The notes below the pieces were generated by a model. The model was not told where the DNA came from, did no database searches, and was given only the letters and a program-made list of their open reading frames with translations. The position numbers and the translations under genes were made by a program. From IMG/VR virus record IMGVR_UViG_3300050821_004476, positions 1-38,631 of that record: a stretch of DNA of 38,631 bases, one strand, 5' to 3'. The DNA is from a virus. How positions within the stretch are numbered: position 1 is the first letter of the stretch; the number at the start of each line of letters is the position of its first letter. Positions 6,333-13,357 of this stretch are shown here, piece by piece.

Positions 6333-9300
6333 TCAATTAGGAGAAACGCTAGCCAATATACCATATATAAACTTAGCGTGATCGTCGTCTATACTCCATC
6401 GATGGCCTCCTAATATTCCTTCCATTCCCGTAGAGACTAGTTCAAAGTGAGGATAGTAGTTAGGCTTACCGTCTCCTGTTAGCCCGTTATAGATACGTCC
6501 TGTGTAAGATCGTCTAAACTCATCCTTAATCATCTCTACCTTTCCTCCCCGTATAGTACCTTCTATGATCGGTTTTTCTTCCGGTTTCATACGAGACTCT
6601 AGATACTTTCTCTCTAACAATCCTAGTCTCGGAATAGTATGTTCCGCAGCGTGACCTAGTTCGTGTACCGCTGTAGCAAAAGCTCCTTCCAAAGAGTTTT
6701 TATCTTTATCATGAGCTACGGCTACTACTACCTTACCAGAACTAAATCCGTCAAAGAATCCTCCAGCATCTCCTACATCTTTAGTAGCGTGTATTTTAAG
6801 ATCAGCTATCTTGTTTGCCCATTCTTTAGGATAGGATTGAGCAGCGTTATCTAGTAGTTCCTTAACTTCAGTATGTCCGCTATGTCCTACGGTCTTCTCC
6901 GTCCCAAAGTCTCGAATTTGAGTTAGAGTATTAAAGACCGCTTTCTGTTGTAGTTGTTCTCCGTTATGAGCTTTATTAAAGTTTCTAATAGTCTCATAAG
7001 CTTCTTCCTCTTTTACTTCTAGCTTCTTACGCTTAGCTTCAGACTTAGCGGCATAAAGAGCTTTTGTAGCCTTCTCTACATTATCCTTTAGCTCTGTTTT
7101 CTTTTCTAAGTAGGCTTTTAGTTCCGGATGGTTCATTACCTCTTTATGTATTAATTCTCCTATCTCTTTCATCGCTTCCGGGTCAGTGTGAAACATTCCA
7201 CTCTTATGATGAACTTTGTTTATCTTATCCCAAACAGCGTGAGTAAAAGGAGTAGGAGTCCCGCTAAACGAGATACCTACTGGAGCTTTTCTATCCGAAG
7301 TATGATGAGGAAGGGTAGGATAAGACGGCTTAGATTCTAGCTTAGCCGGAGTAGGAGCGAGAGTAGCGGTATTCGATCCTTTCTCTACTATGTTCTTGAG
7401 CTTAGCGTAGACTCTACTCAAATTACCACTGCCAAATCTTCCTCTCGAATCTCTCGGCTGACCCGGATAATTTTCCACGTACTCATTAAATAGAGGGTTA
7501 GGGTAGTTACCCTTTGTAACTTCTAAATCCCCACCTACCCAACTAGACTCTTTCCTCTGTTCCGCTAGTGATACACCTTCCGGAGCTTCTCTACGTAGTG
7601 ATAGGTCAATAGCTTTTCGGATCTTAGCGGGAGTACGTTTCTGTCCTTCTGTACTCTCACCTAAGTTAGCAGGCACAGGGCAACACATGCACGACGGATG
7701 ACGAGGAAACATTCCTCTAGCTTGAGCTATTGTTAATACTACTCCGTTAAGAGGAGCACATATCTTACAAGGAACCATATAAGGTTTACCCGCCTTAGCT
7801 CTCCTTCGTCCTCTTGCTTTAGCTTGAGATAACCTTTGGTTAGCTCTTGTACTCTTCTTAGCTTTGGGAACTACTAGATGAGGGTAAGTAGTTCTCCACT
7901 CTATCATTACATTAAGTTGATCTACTCCTAGAGCTTCAAGAGAGTCTAGCGTTGCTTCATTATGGGCTCTCGCCGTATTTCCGGTATAATAGTTATCTAT
8001 CGTAAAATACCCGTGAGGAGTTTCGAGGTTATAAACATGCCCAGAATATTGACTAGTGCGGATAGAGACTATATTGCCGAGCTTTACTTGAGTGGACTCA
8101 CTCAGAGACAGATTGTCGATACTCTCGGATTCTATTATGAGGACGGGATTAGAAAGGTTTTGAAGGAAATGGGGATTCTTAGAAGTCGCTCTGAGAGTTT
8201 GTTGCTCTCTAAGAGTAAGGGAAGGAGTAAAATTTTCCGATATGACATTAACGCCGATGAGATTGTCGATAGGTATATCGCAGGCGAATCCCTCACCGCT
8301 TTGGCCTCTAGTCTCAGTATAGATGTCGATGTTATTAAAACTCGGTTGAGAGATAAAGGTGTTCCTTTGCGTACTAGAACAGAGGCAATGTCGTTTGTCG
8401 ATAGAGAGAAGACCGGAACAGGTGCTGCAAAAAGACGAGCGAGAAAGACCGGATGGGGTGAAGACGTTCTCCATAATTGGTTTATTGAGAGGGGAGAAAT
8501 CCCCGATGCTCAATTCCCTGTTGGTACAAAAAATATCGACATTGCTATTCTCCCTTCCGTCGCCGTGGAAGTCTGGACCGCTAACAATTTTCCTTTCAAC
8601 TATGCCGAATGTACTAATAGAATCAAATATCTCGCTAATAGGGGTTGGACATCTATTTATGTTCACGTCTCCGGCAACCCTCGTATCCTTCTTCCCGTTG
8701 TGGCCGATGAGATTGTCTCCTTGCTTGAGAAGACCCGCAGATACCCATCCCTCTTGCGTAAGCATAGGGTGATTAGGGGTTGTGGTGAATACGCTGCCGT
8801 CTCTGACTTTGATCTCAACGACTGGACCGCTATACCACCGTCTAAAAACTGCCCTTATCACCGCCGAATCCACAAGAGTGTCCGGAAGTAAACATTCTGT
8901 TCTAGCTATCGTGTTTGCTCTATTTATTCCTATCCCTAGTTGTTTATTTATTTCATTACCTATATCTTTTGGTCCTAATCCTTGCGCTACTCCATCCATG
9001 AGAGTCCTAGTAAGAACTTGACTCATAGTGTCTGTTACGCCCTGTAGCTCATTAAACGTTCTAGCTGCTAAGAGTTTGATTTTCTCTTTAGTCTCCGGCT
9101 GTCCGAACGAGCTACGTAAGAATTGTTCTCTAGGCTCATTGTAGAAGTCTAGCGACTTACTTAAGTCTTTAGGTCTTTTCTTATCTACTTCATCGAACGC
9201 TCTCCCTTGACCTTTCTTGTAAGCGTCCGCTATGTACTTATCCCACCAACGGTCTTCATCGCCTTTAACTATGTACTTCTTAACTTGAGTTCCTAGCCAT

Positions 9301-9632
9301 TGTCTAAAGGCTTGAAGCTTCTGCTCATCGGTATGAAATGAGAATCTAGTGTTTAGAGTAGTAACACCGCTCAATCCAGGGACATGAATACCTGGTTCGA
9401 TACGTCTCTCTAGTTGTTTTAGGGCTAGGTTTACCACGGTGTTACTGTCGCGAGCAATCTCCGAATAACTCAAAATGCTAGACTTGTTAGGTACTAGTCC
9501 GAAAGCATCTTCCTCTACTATGAGCTTATCTATCTCTTGTTTGAGAAGACTAAACCTCTTAGCAATTTCTTTTATGAAAGCTTGCCTTATAAAACCGGTT
9601 CTCGTTGGGTCTAGTTTAAGAGGATTAGTCAA
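6333..9632 (-). CDS. Mu gpF-like minor head protein with intein and C-terminal zinc metallopeptidase
   Basis: The precursor is 1099 residues. N-extein (1-246) and C-extein (553 on) join as ARTE + TARAHNEAT, the signature motif of Mu gpF/SPP1 gp7 head-morphogenesis proteins. It is followed by CKICAPLNGV and FPRHPSCMCCPVP (about residues 625-650), the usual metal-site Cys/His pattern. An intein occupies 247-552. After a linker VENYPGQPRDSRGRFGSG (719-736) come a charged coiled coil (about 835-885) and a zincin domain: AVHELGHAAEH with HELGH at 990-994, and FELVSTGMEG supplying E1064 as likely third ligand. The spliced product would be 793 residues. Family members are minor capsid proteins; the peptidase may process virion proteins or act in the host cell. 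The start overlaps the upstream gene by 8 bp. Confidence 0.88.
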   Translation of the reverse strand: MTNPLKLDPTRTGFIRQAFIKEIAKRFSLLKQEIDKLIVEEDAFGLVPNKSSILSYSEIARDSNTVVNLALKQLERRIEPGIHVPGLSGVTTLNTRFSFHTDEQKLQAFRQWLGTQVKKYIVKGDEDRWWDKYIADAYKKGQGRAFDEVDKKRPKDLSKSLDFYNEPREQFLRSSFGQPETKEKIKLLAARTFNELQGVTDTMSQVLTRTLMDGVAQGLGPKDIGNEINKQLGIGINRANTIARTECLLPDTLVDSAVIRAVFRRWYSGPVVEIKVRDGSVFTTTPNHPMLTQEGWVSAGLLKQGDNLIGHNGKKDTRVAGDVNINRCPTPISEIFDSISTFGIVERKIVSGPDFHGDGRENSNVDIFCTNRELSIGDFSPLNKPIMENVFTPSGLSRSSFCSTCSGLLSIDKRHCLCSSTQRNTFISQPSFNNIDIYTETRGQSGEGFACDIPIDNLIGVNVISENFTPSLTLREQQTLRATSKNPHFLQNLSNPVLIIESESIDNLSLSESTQVKLGNIVSIRTSQYSGHVYNLETPHGYFTIDNYYTGNTARAHNEATLDSLEALGVDQLNVMIEWRTTYPHLVVPKAKKSTRANQRLSQAKARGRRRAKAGKPYMVPCKICAPLNGVVLTIAQARGMFPRHPSCMCCPVPANLGESTEGQKRTPAKIRKAIDLSLRREAPEGVSLAEQRKESSWVGGDLEVTKGNYPNPLFNEYVENYPGQPRDSRGRFGSGNLSRVYAKLKNIVEKGSNTATLAPTPAKLESKPSYPTLPHHTSDRKAPVGISFSGTPTPFTHAVWDKINKVHHKSGMFHTDPEAMKEIGELIHKEVMNHPELKAYLEKKTELKDNVEKATKALYAAKSEAKRKKLEVKEEEAYETIRNFNKAHNGEQLQQKAVFNTLTQIRDFGTEKTVGHSGHTEVKELLDNAAQSYPKEWANKIADLKIHATKDVGDAGGFFDGFSSGKVVVAVAHDKDKNSLEGAFATAVHELGHAAEHTIPRLGLLERKYLESRMKPEEKPIIEGTIRGGKVEMIKDEFRRSYTGRIYNGLTGDGKPNYYPHFELVSTGMEGILGGHRWSIDDDHAKFIYGILASVSPN
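7985..7990 (+). promoter_or_regulatory. Possible -10 box for the antisense endonuclease gene
   Basis: A perfect TATAAT on the plus strand lies 47 bp before the endonuclease ATG and about 34 bp before its ribosome binding site. On the other strand these bases encode the Tyr-Tyr near the intein C-terminus. No good -35 box is seen at 17 bp spacing. Confidence 0.3.
8037..8891 (+). CDS. Putative homing endonuclease encoded antisense inside the intein
   Basis: This is the only convincing plus-strand gene. From the ATG at 8037 it encodes 284 residues; GAGG sits 9 nt upstream, while the longer frame back to 7962 has no such site. Two helix-turn-helix-like units (5-48 and 70-118) resemble resolvase-type DNA-binding modules. 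A nuclease-like core follows: E142 (GWGEDVLHNWF), D168 (NIDIAI) and E178 (VAVEVW), with GWTSIYVHV after it. This fits a PD-(D/E)xK/Vsr-like fold with W where K is usual. The last 60 residues are basic and oppose the intein N-terminal block. Codons face those of the intein exactly. It uses GTC, GCC and ATC more than the phage genes do, pointing to separate origin. Presumed role: cutting intein-free alleles to spread the intein. Confidence 0.78.
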   Translation: MPRILTSADRDYIAELYLSGLTQRQIVDTLGFYYEDGIRKVLKEMGILRSRSESLLLSKSKGRSKIFRYDINADEIVDRYIAGESLTALASSLSIDVDVIKTRLRDKGVPLRTRTEAMSFVDREKTGTGAAKRRARKTGWGEDVLHNWFIERGEIPDAQFPVGTKNIDIAILPSVAVEVWTANNFPFNYAECTNRIKYLANRGWTSIYVHVSGNPRILLPVVADEIVSLLEKTRRYPSLLRKHRVIRGCGEYAAVSDFDLNDWTAIPPSKNCPYHRRIHKSVRK

Positions 9633-9888
9633 GATTTATCGCCTTAATTCGTCTAGGTTTAGTAGCTCTTGTTCCGTAGAGTCTTGTACCACTAAGATTT
9701 TGAAAGTTATGAGGAGTAGTATATAATGATTCTTCTCTTAGAGAACGAGCACATAAGACTTCATAGCAATCTCTACAATAACCTACGATAGAGGATCTAC
9801 CGCTAGTAGGATCTTTGAAGTAGACCGCATATCTACCACAATTCTCAGAACACTTATTAGGCTTATGGTTTTTTGTATACTCGTCCAT
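9625..9888 (-). CDS. Small Cys-rich protein, 87 aa
   Basis: A basic 87-residue protein with a possible zinc site in the N-terminal half: KCSENCGRYAVYF and VGYCRDCYEVLC. I do not recognise the family. It overlaps the upstream Cys-rich gene by 26 bp and the Mu gpF-like gene by 8 bp, so its translation is coupled to the head genes. Confidence 0.7.
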   Translation of the reverse strand: MDEYTKNHKPNKCSENCGRYAVYFKDPTSGRSSIVGYCRDCYEVLCARSLREESLYTTPHNFQNLSGTRLYGTRATKPRRIKAINLD

Positions 9889-10237
9889 AATCTACACTTC
9901 CTTGCTTATAGACAGTTCGACTATTTAGTTCATGTCTATCCCATTCTCTTTGGATAGCTAGACACTCTTCTCTAATCTGCTCCGGAGTAGGAATGTACGT
10001 AGCGTAGTCTATAGTCTCCTCATCGGGGGTAGGATTCTCTCGTTGCTTATTCCTAAGAGTAGCGGCACAAGAGTTACATCGACATCCTTGACGAAATACT
10101 GTAGCGTTGCAATTCTCCTCTACACATTTATGAGTCTCTCTAACTCTCTTAGCTTTACAACTAGGACAATACGTACCCGGTTTTTCTACCCAATTAGAGC
10201 ATCCGGACTTCATACAAGGGTTATTAAAAACGTCCAT
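9863..10237 (-). CDS. Small zinc-ribbon-like protein, 124 aa
   Basis: The N-terminal 60 residues carry several Cys pairs (CMKSGCSNW, YCPSCKAKR, CVEENCNATVF, CRCNSCAATL), suggesting two zinc ribbons. The rest is polar and helical (TPEQIREECLAIQREWDRHE). The function is unknown; position just before the Mu gpF-like gene suggests an accessory morphogenesis protein. One copy of the CAAGCTAAAGCAAGAGG element lies directly before its ATG. Confidence 0.7.
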   Translation of the reverse strand: MDVFNNPCMKSGCSNWVEKPGTYCPSCKAKRVRETHKCVEENCNATVFRQGCRCNSCAATLRNKQRENPTPDEETIDYATYIPTPEQIREECLAIQREWDRHELNSRTVYKQGSVDYGRVYKKP

Positions 10238-10240
10238 TAT

Positions 10241-10260
10241 TCCTCTTGCTTTAGCTTGAA
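10241..10260 (-). repeat. CAAGCTAAAGCAAGAGG element, copy 1
   Basis: On the minus strand this is TTCAAGCTAAAGCAAGAGGA, ending in the Shine-Dalgarno of the gene starting at 10237. The same 18 bases (CAAGCTAAAGCAAGAGGA) occur as coding sequence in the Mu gpF-like gene at about 7809-7829. Confidence 0.6.
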
Positions 10261-10272
10261 TGAACTTTTAGT

Positions 10273-12129
10273 TTATTCTTCGTTAGGATCTACTAGGGAC
10301 CCATCTTCATTAAGTTCCGGGGGATAGAGTTCCGTACTAGGAATTACATATCCGTCATCGTTCGCTATCTTACCCATCTCGTTCGTTCTTTGGATTTCTT
10401 CGTTCCATTCGTCTAGCCATTGAGCTAGATCATAGTTATAGACAGGTTCAATATCTTCCATAGTAAACGTTCCGTATTCGTTCTCCGTGAGAGGATTACC
10501 CCAAATACGATTACCGATAGTAGCTCCTCTTTTAATATGAGCCGGAACAGTAGGGTCATTCATAACCGTATCAACCGCAAACTTAGCTAGCTGCCTCCGG
10601 TCTAAGCTTCTAGCCTCTACAGGTACTCCCGGAATCTGCTTTACTTCCGCTCCCGATTTAAGGAACATAAATCTAGCGTTAGGATTATCTTTATTAGCTT
10701 GATGGAAAGCGTGATGATTCCTAGCTCCTAGAGCATAGCTATCCGCAAATACGTGAGCGTCTACCATTCTACCGTCTTGAGGATCTTGAGCCCGCTTAAC
10801 TACTCCTCTAGCTGGATCAGCCCATTGAGTATGAGGATCAGCACTAACATAAAGGTAGTTGACTTTTAATCCTCTCTTCTCTGCTTCTTTCTGTATCCAA
10901 GGATTCTCCGTAGCGTTTTGATCTCCAGCACTATCCCAAACTGCTTTAGCTTTCGATTTAAGTTCTAGTGCTTGAGGAATGTTTTTTAACGCATAGCCCT
11001 TTCCGCATCCACAGCCACCTACGGTTACTAGGATCTCATCTCCCTTCTTCAACGTATCTAAGTGATTAACGAAAGCTCTCTTAGTAATCGCGTTCGCTGC
11101 TTGATGAAGAGCGCAATTATAGATAGCTCGGTTAGTAGATCGATCCGCTAGAGAGAGTTCCGGATGAGACCAAGCAGCATGAAGTACTTTAGCATCATCG
11201 GTTCCGAAAGTAGGAGGATCACCCGGCTTAGTAGTTGAGAGAACTATCTCATGAAACTTCTTAGCCATCCCGTTAGGATCTTTATTAACAGCGTTAACAA
11301 ACTCTCCTTCTATTTTACGTTCTTTCCCCGTCAAGTTAGGAAGCCTACCGATAGGAGGGAGCGGAGGGACTTCCATCCCCGGTACTCCGATTCTAGCAGC
11401 TTTAGTCACTCCTTTCCCTTTTCCGCTCTTAGCCGTAATCGTTACGTTAGGCTCGTAGGCCGTCGCTCCTTTCGGGATAGAGGTTTTCCTTTCCCGAGCT
11501 ATCTTATCGCTTCCTAGCCCTAACGTAGGCGTTTTAGGAGCGTGATCCGATATCTTAGCTCCCGTACTTCCGAGAGGGATAGGAATCGGCTTAGGTACTG
11601 CTCCCTTTTTAGCAACGTACTCTTTATGGGCAGGAGATCCTTTAGCTCCGCTTCCGAAACGTCCATGAGAATCGCGGGGTTGTCCGGGATAGTTTTCAAC
11701 TAGTTCTGTATTAGCACTTACACTATGTACGGCTAGTTCACTAGGATAAGTACAACCATTCTCACAAGTATCTGTATGCTCTTTCCTAGTATGTCCTTTA
11801 GCTCCACATACCGGACAATGACCGTAAGGAGGATCGAACTTAAACCCCGTAGGTCCGTGAGTTCCCATGAGCTTAGTATCGGGAATTAAGCTAGTAGGAC
11901 TACTGTCATTAGACTCAAGATCAGATTCATCGCTTTCGTTATCATCGGAGTCGTCTATATCAAACTCAGCCGGATCAAACCCTAACATAGACTTAACATA
12001 CTTCGGAGCTTCTTCATCCTCATCGTTCTCTAGCTCACTATCCGGATCTTCTAAATTTCTCCAGTCGTCTGGATCTCCCTGAGAAAAATCTAAGTCTATA
12101 GGGAGTTCATCGTGAGAGTGTTTAGACAT
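10273..12129 (-). CDS. Acidic protein with C-terminal zeta-toxin-like P-loop kinase domain
   Basis: A 618-residue protein. Residues 1-80 are highly acidic (Asp/Glu/Ser runs). A Cys/His cluster (CPVCGAKGHTRKEHTDTC, 105-122, then C126) could bind zinc. VENYPGQPRDSHGRFGSG (144-161) is nearly identical to the linker in the Mu gpF-like protein and portal. After a Pro-rich disordered part comes a P-loop domain: VTVGGCGCGKGYAL (Walker A, 371-378, with Gly where S/T is usual), VWDSAGDQNATENPW, VNYLYVSADP and GRMVDAHVFADSYALGARNH. This resembles zeta-toxin/polynucleotide-kinase-type domains in phage head-associated proteins. It lies between portal and Mu gpF-like genes, so a virion or packaged role is likely. 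The phosphate acceptor is unknown. Confidence 0.7.
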   Translation of the reverse strand: MSKHSHDELPIDLDFSQGDPDDWRNLEDPDSELENDEDEEAPKYVKSMLGFDPAEFDIDDSDDNESDESDLESNDSSPTSLIPDTKLMGTHGPTGFKFDPPYGHCPVCGAKGHTRKEHTDTCENGCTYPSELAVHSVSANTELVENYPGQPRDSHGRFGSGAKGSPAHKEYVAKKGAVPKPIPIPLGSTGAKISDHAPKTPTLGLGSDKIARERKTSIPKGATAYEPNVTITAKSGKGKGVTKAARIGVPGMEVPPLPPIGRLPNLTGKERKIEGEFVNAVNKDPNGMAKKFHEIVLSTTKPGDPPTFGTDDAKVLHAAWSHPELSLADRSTNRAIYNCALHQAANAITKRAFVNHLDTLKKGDEILVTVGGCGCGKGYALKNIPQALELKSKAKAVWDSAGDQNATENPWIQKEAEKRGLKVNYLYVSADPHTQWADPARGVVKRAQDPQDGRMVDAHVFADSYALGARNHHAFHQANKDNPNARFMFLKSGAEVKQIPGVPVEARSLDRRQLAKFAVDTVMNDPTVPAHIKRGATIGNRIWGNPLTENEYGTFTMEDIEPVYNYDLAQWLDEWNEEIQRTNEMGKIANDDGYVIPSTELYPPELNEDGSLVDPNEE

Positions 12130-12138
12130 TATAGTTCC

Positions 12139-12291
12139 TTAGCTAATGAGAAATCCGATTATCCAACAACCTAGTATAAATGCTATGGTAAGATAAGAGA
12201 GTATTTTACAACTAGGACAATCTTCTCCGCTATCATAATCGTTCTTTATCAACGTAACCGGGTCTGGGGGGAACTTATCAGGATTAGACAT
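12139..12291 (-). CDS. Small membrane protein, 50 aa
   Basis: A 50-residue frame starting at ATG 12291, overlapping the end of the upstream gene by 8 bp. The first 30 residues are polar with a CPSC pair; the last 20 form one hydrophobic segment (YLTIAFILGCWIIGFLI). A single-span membrane protein of unknown role. Confidence 0.6.
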   Translation of the reverse strand: MSNPDKFPPDPVTLIKNDYDSGEDCPSCKILSYLTIAFILGCWIIGFLIS

Positions 12292-12781
12292 TAGATTCTA
12301 TCTCCTTAATCAACGTATCAAAACTAGAGATTTCTCTAGTAGGAATACATACACCTGGAAATACTCCTTTATAGAAGTCTCCTACACCAATTATAGATCT
12401 GTCAAACTTATGTATATCACTAATAAATTTAAGAGTTAGAACAAATCGAAAGCTATCTGACCCGTAACTCTGTCTTTCCCAACTAAAGTGGTTAAACTTC
12501 CAAACATAGTTCATTACCTCTTTGAAAGGTTGACTAGTAAAACTGTTATCATAGTTCTGATAGAACTTGTATACGATGTTTAGAGGAAGTATCTTAGAGT
12601 AGAAGAGTTTGTAAGTTATCTCGTCTCCTGCTTTATTGAGATGCCAATGAGTAACAAATCCCCTACCCTTACTACTCTTAACTTCTCCCGCCTCTTGTTC
12701 TTTTGGTTCTTGAGGTTTATTAGCCCCTAGTCCTAAGAACGGAATCAACCCAAACAGTTTTAACATCTCTCGTCTAAGCAT
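12284..12781 (-). CDS. Exported-type protein with twin-arginine-like N-terminus, 165 aa
   Basis: I start this gene at ATG 12781, which overlaps the upstream stop as TAATG, rather than at 12820. The N-terminus MLRREMLKLFGLIPFLGLG has an RRxxLK-like motif followed by a hydrophobic stretch, as in a twin-arginine signal. The mature part is beta-rich with many aromatic residues (WHLNKAGDEITYKLFYSK, NYVWKFNHFSWERQ). Family and function are not recognised. Its neighbour has a similar N-terminus. Confidence 0.65.
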   Translation of the reverse strand: MLRREMLKLFGLIPFLGLGANKPQEPKEQEAGEVKSSKGRGFVTHWHLNKAGDEITYKLFYSKILPLNIVYKFYQNYDNSFTSQPFKEVMNYVWKFNHFSWERQSYGSDSFRFVLTLKFISDIHKFDRSIIGVGDFYKGVFPGVCIPTREISSFDTLIKEIESNV

Positions 12782-12999
12782 TATGATTTTTCTCCGTAGA
12801 GAGTAGGGGCACCTTGCCAACTTTTAGGGACCATTATACTCATAACCTTAAAATTGACTTCCATTCCTCCTTTAGATTCCCATTCTAGAGTATTGAGGTC
12901 CATCTCTTTAGAGGAGGGAATGGGCTTTAGCTTACTCTTAAACACTAGTCCTAACAATCCACCTAGACACGTTTGAAAGAATGAACGTCTTGCTAACAT
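12781..12999 (-). CDS. Small exported-type protein with twin-arginine-like signal, 72 aa
   Basis: The N-terminus MLARRSFFQTCLGGLLGLVF has RRSFFQ, close to the RRxFLK twin-arginine consensus, then a hydrophobic core. The 50-residue mature part is unrecognised. Its ATG overlaps the upstream stop and its own stop overlaps the next ATG (TAATG), so three genes are translationally coupled. Confidence 0.6.
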   Translation of the reverse strand: MLARRSFFQTCLGGLLGLVFKSKLKPIPSSKEMDLNTLEWESKGGMEVNFKVMSIMVPKSWQGAPTLYGEKS

Positions 13000-13175
13000 A
13001 ATCCTGCTCCTATAGCTGCTTCTTTGAGTAGTTTAGCAGTTTTAGCTAGGTTAGCGAATTCTATATCAAACTCTCTATCTCTAACAAATTGTAACTCTTC
13101 TTCCGATCCTGGTCCATAGGTATTTAACAATTCTGCATAGTTAGCCAGTAGCTCAACTGTAGAAAGTTCTTTCAT
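12993..13175 (-). CDS. Hypothetical helical protein, 60 aa
   Basis: A small, mostly helical, acidic protein (ELSTVELLANYAELLNTYG, FANLAKTAKLLKEAAIGAG). It overlaps the upstream membrane-protein gene as ATGA and the downstream gene by 7 bp. No family recognised. Confidence 0.6.
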   Translation of the reverse strand: MKELSTVELLANYAELLNTYGPGSEEELQFVRDREFDIEFANLAKTAKLLKEAAIGAGLC

Positions 13176-13330
13176 GCTTTATCCTTCCTAAGATTCTCTA
13201 GCGCACGAGCGATACGACAAAGAACTAATCCATTACACCATATCCCTAGAGAGATGCTTACTAACATCCAAAAGTACATAGTAGCGGCTAGGAACTTAAC
13301 TGTAAATTCGTAGTTAGTGAGTTCACCCAT
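13172..13330 (-). CDS. Small membrane protein, 52 aa
   Basis: ATG at 13330 follows the CAAGCTAAAGCAAGGG element and starts 28 bp after the portal stop. The product has one long hydrophobic segment (FLAATMYFWMLVSISLGIW) and a basic tail (RIARALENLRKD). Its stop overlaps the next ATG (ATGA). Confidence 0.6.
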   Translation of the reverse strand: MGELTNYEFTVKFLAATMYFWMLVSISLGIWCNGLVLCRIARALENLRKDKA

Positions 13331-13338
13331 TATGCTTT

Positions 13339-13354
13339 CCCTTGCTTTAGCTTG
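13339..13354 (-). repeat. CAAGCTAAAGCAAGGG element, copy 2
   Basis: Minus-strand CAAGCTAAAGCAAGGG lies between the portal stop and the ATG at 13330 and supplies the ribosome binding site. Confidence 0.55.
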
Positions 13355-13357
13355 TAA

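Larger units (their letters stand above)
7977..8894 (-). mobile_element. Intein in the Mu gpF-like gene, 306 aa
   Basis: Splicing features are clear. The first residue is Cys (C247 of the precursor). PVVEIKVRDG and TTPNHPMLT (block B, T285 and H288) are followed by EGWVSAGLLKQGD. The C-terminal part has GHVYNLETPHGYFTIDNYYT then Gly-Asn (N552), with Thr as +1 extein residue. The penultimate residue is Gly instead of the usual His. The 200 residues between the splicing blocks show no DOD or HNH motif and look like arbitrary sequence, because that DNA encodes an endonuclease-like gene on the other strand. The insertion splits the most conserved motif of the host protein. Confidence 0.88.

Noticed and set aside
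7977-8894. Split intein with the nuclease as a gene between two halves
   Set aside because: The minus-strand frame has no stop across the whole precursor, so the intein is continuous.
8359-9021. Further plus-strand open frames within and after the antisense nuclease
   Set aside because: They lie in other frames of the nuclease or opposite the head gene, have no ribosome binding site and encode arbitrary Ser/Leu-rich sequence.
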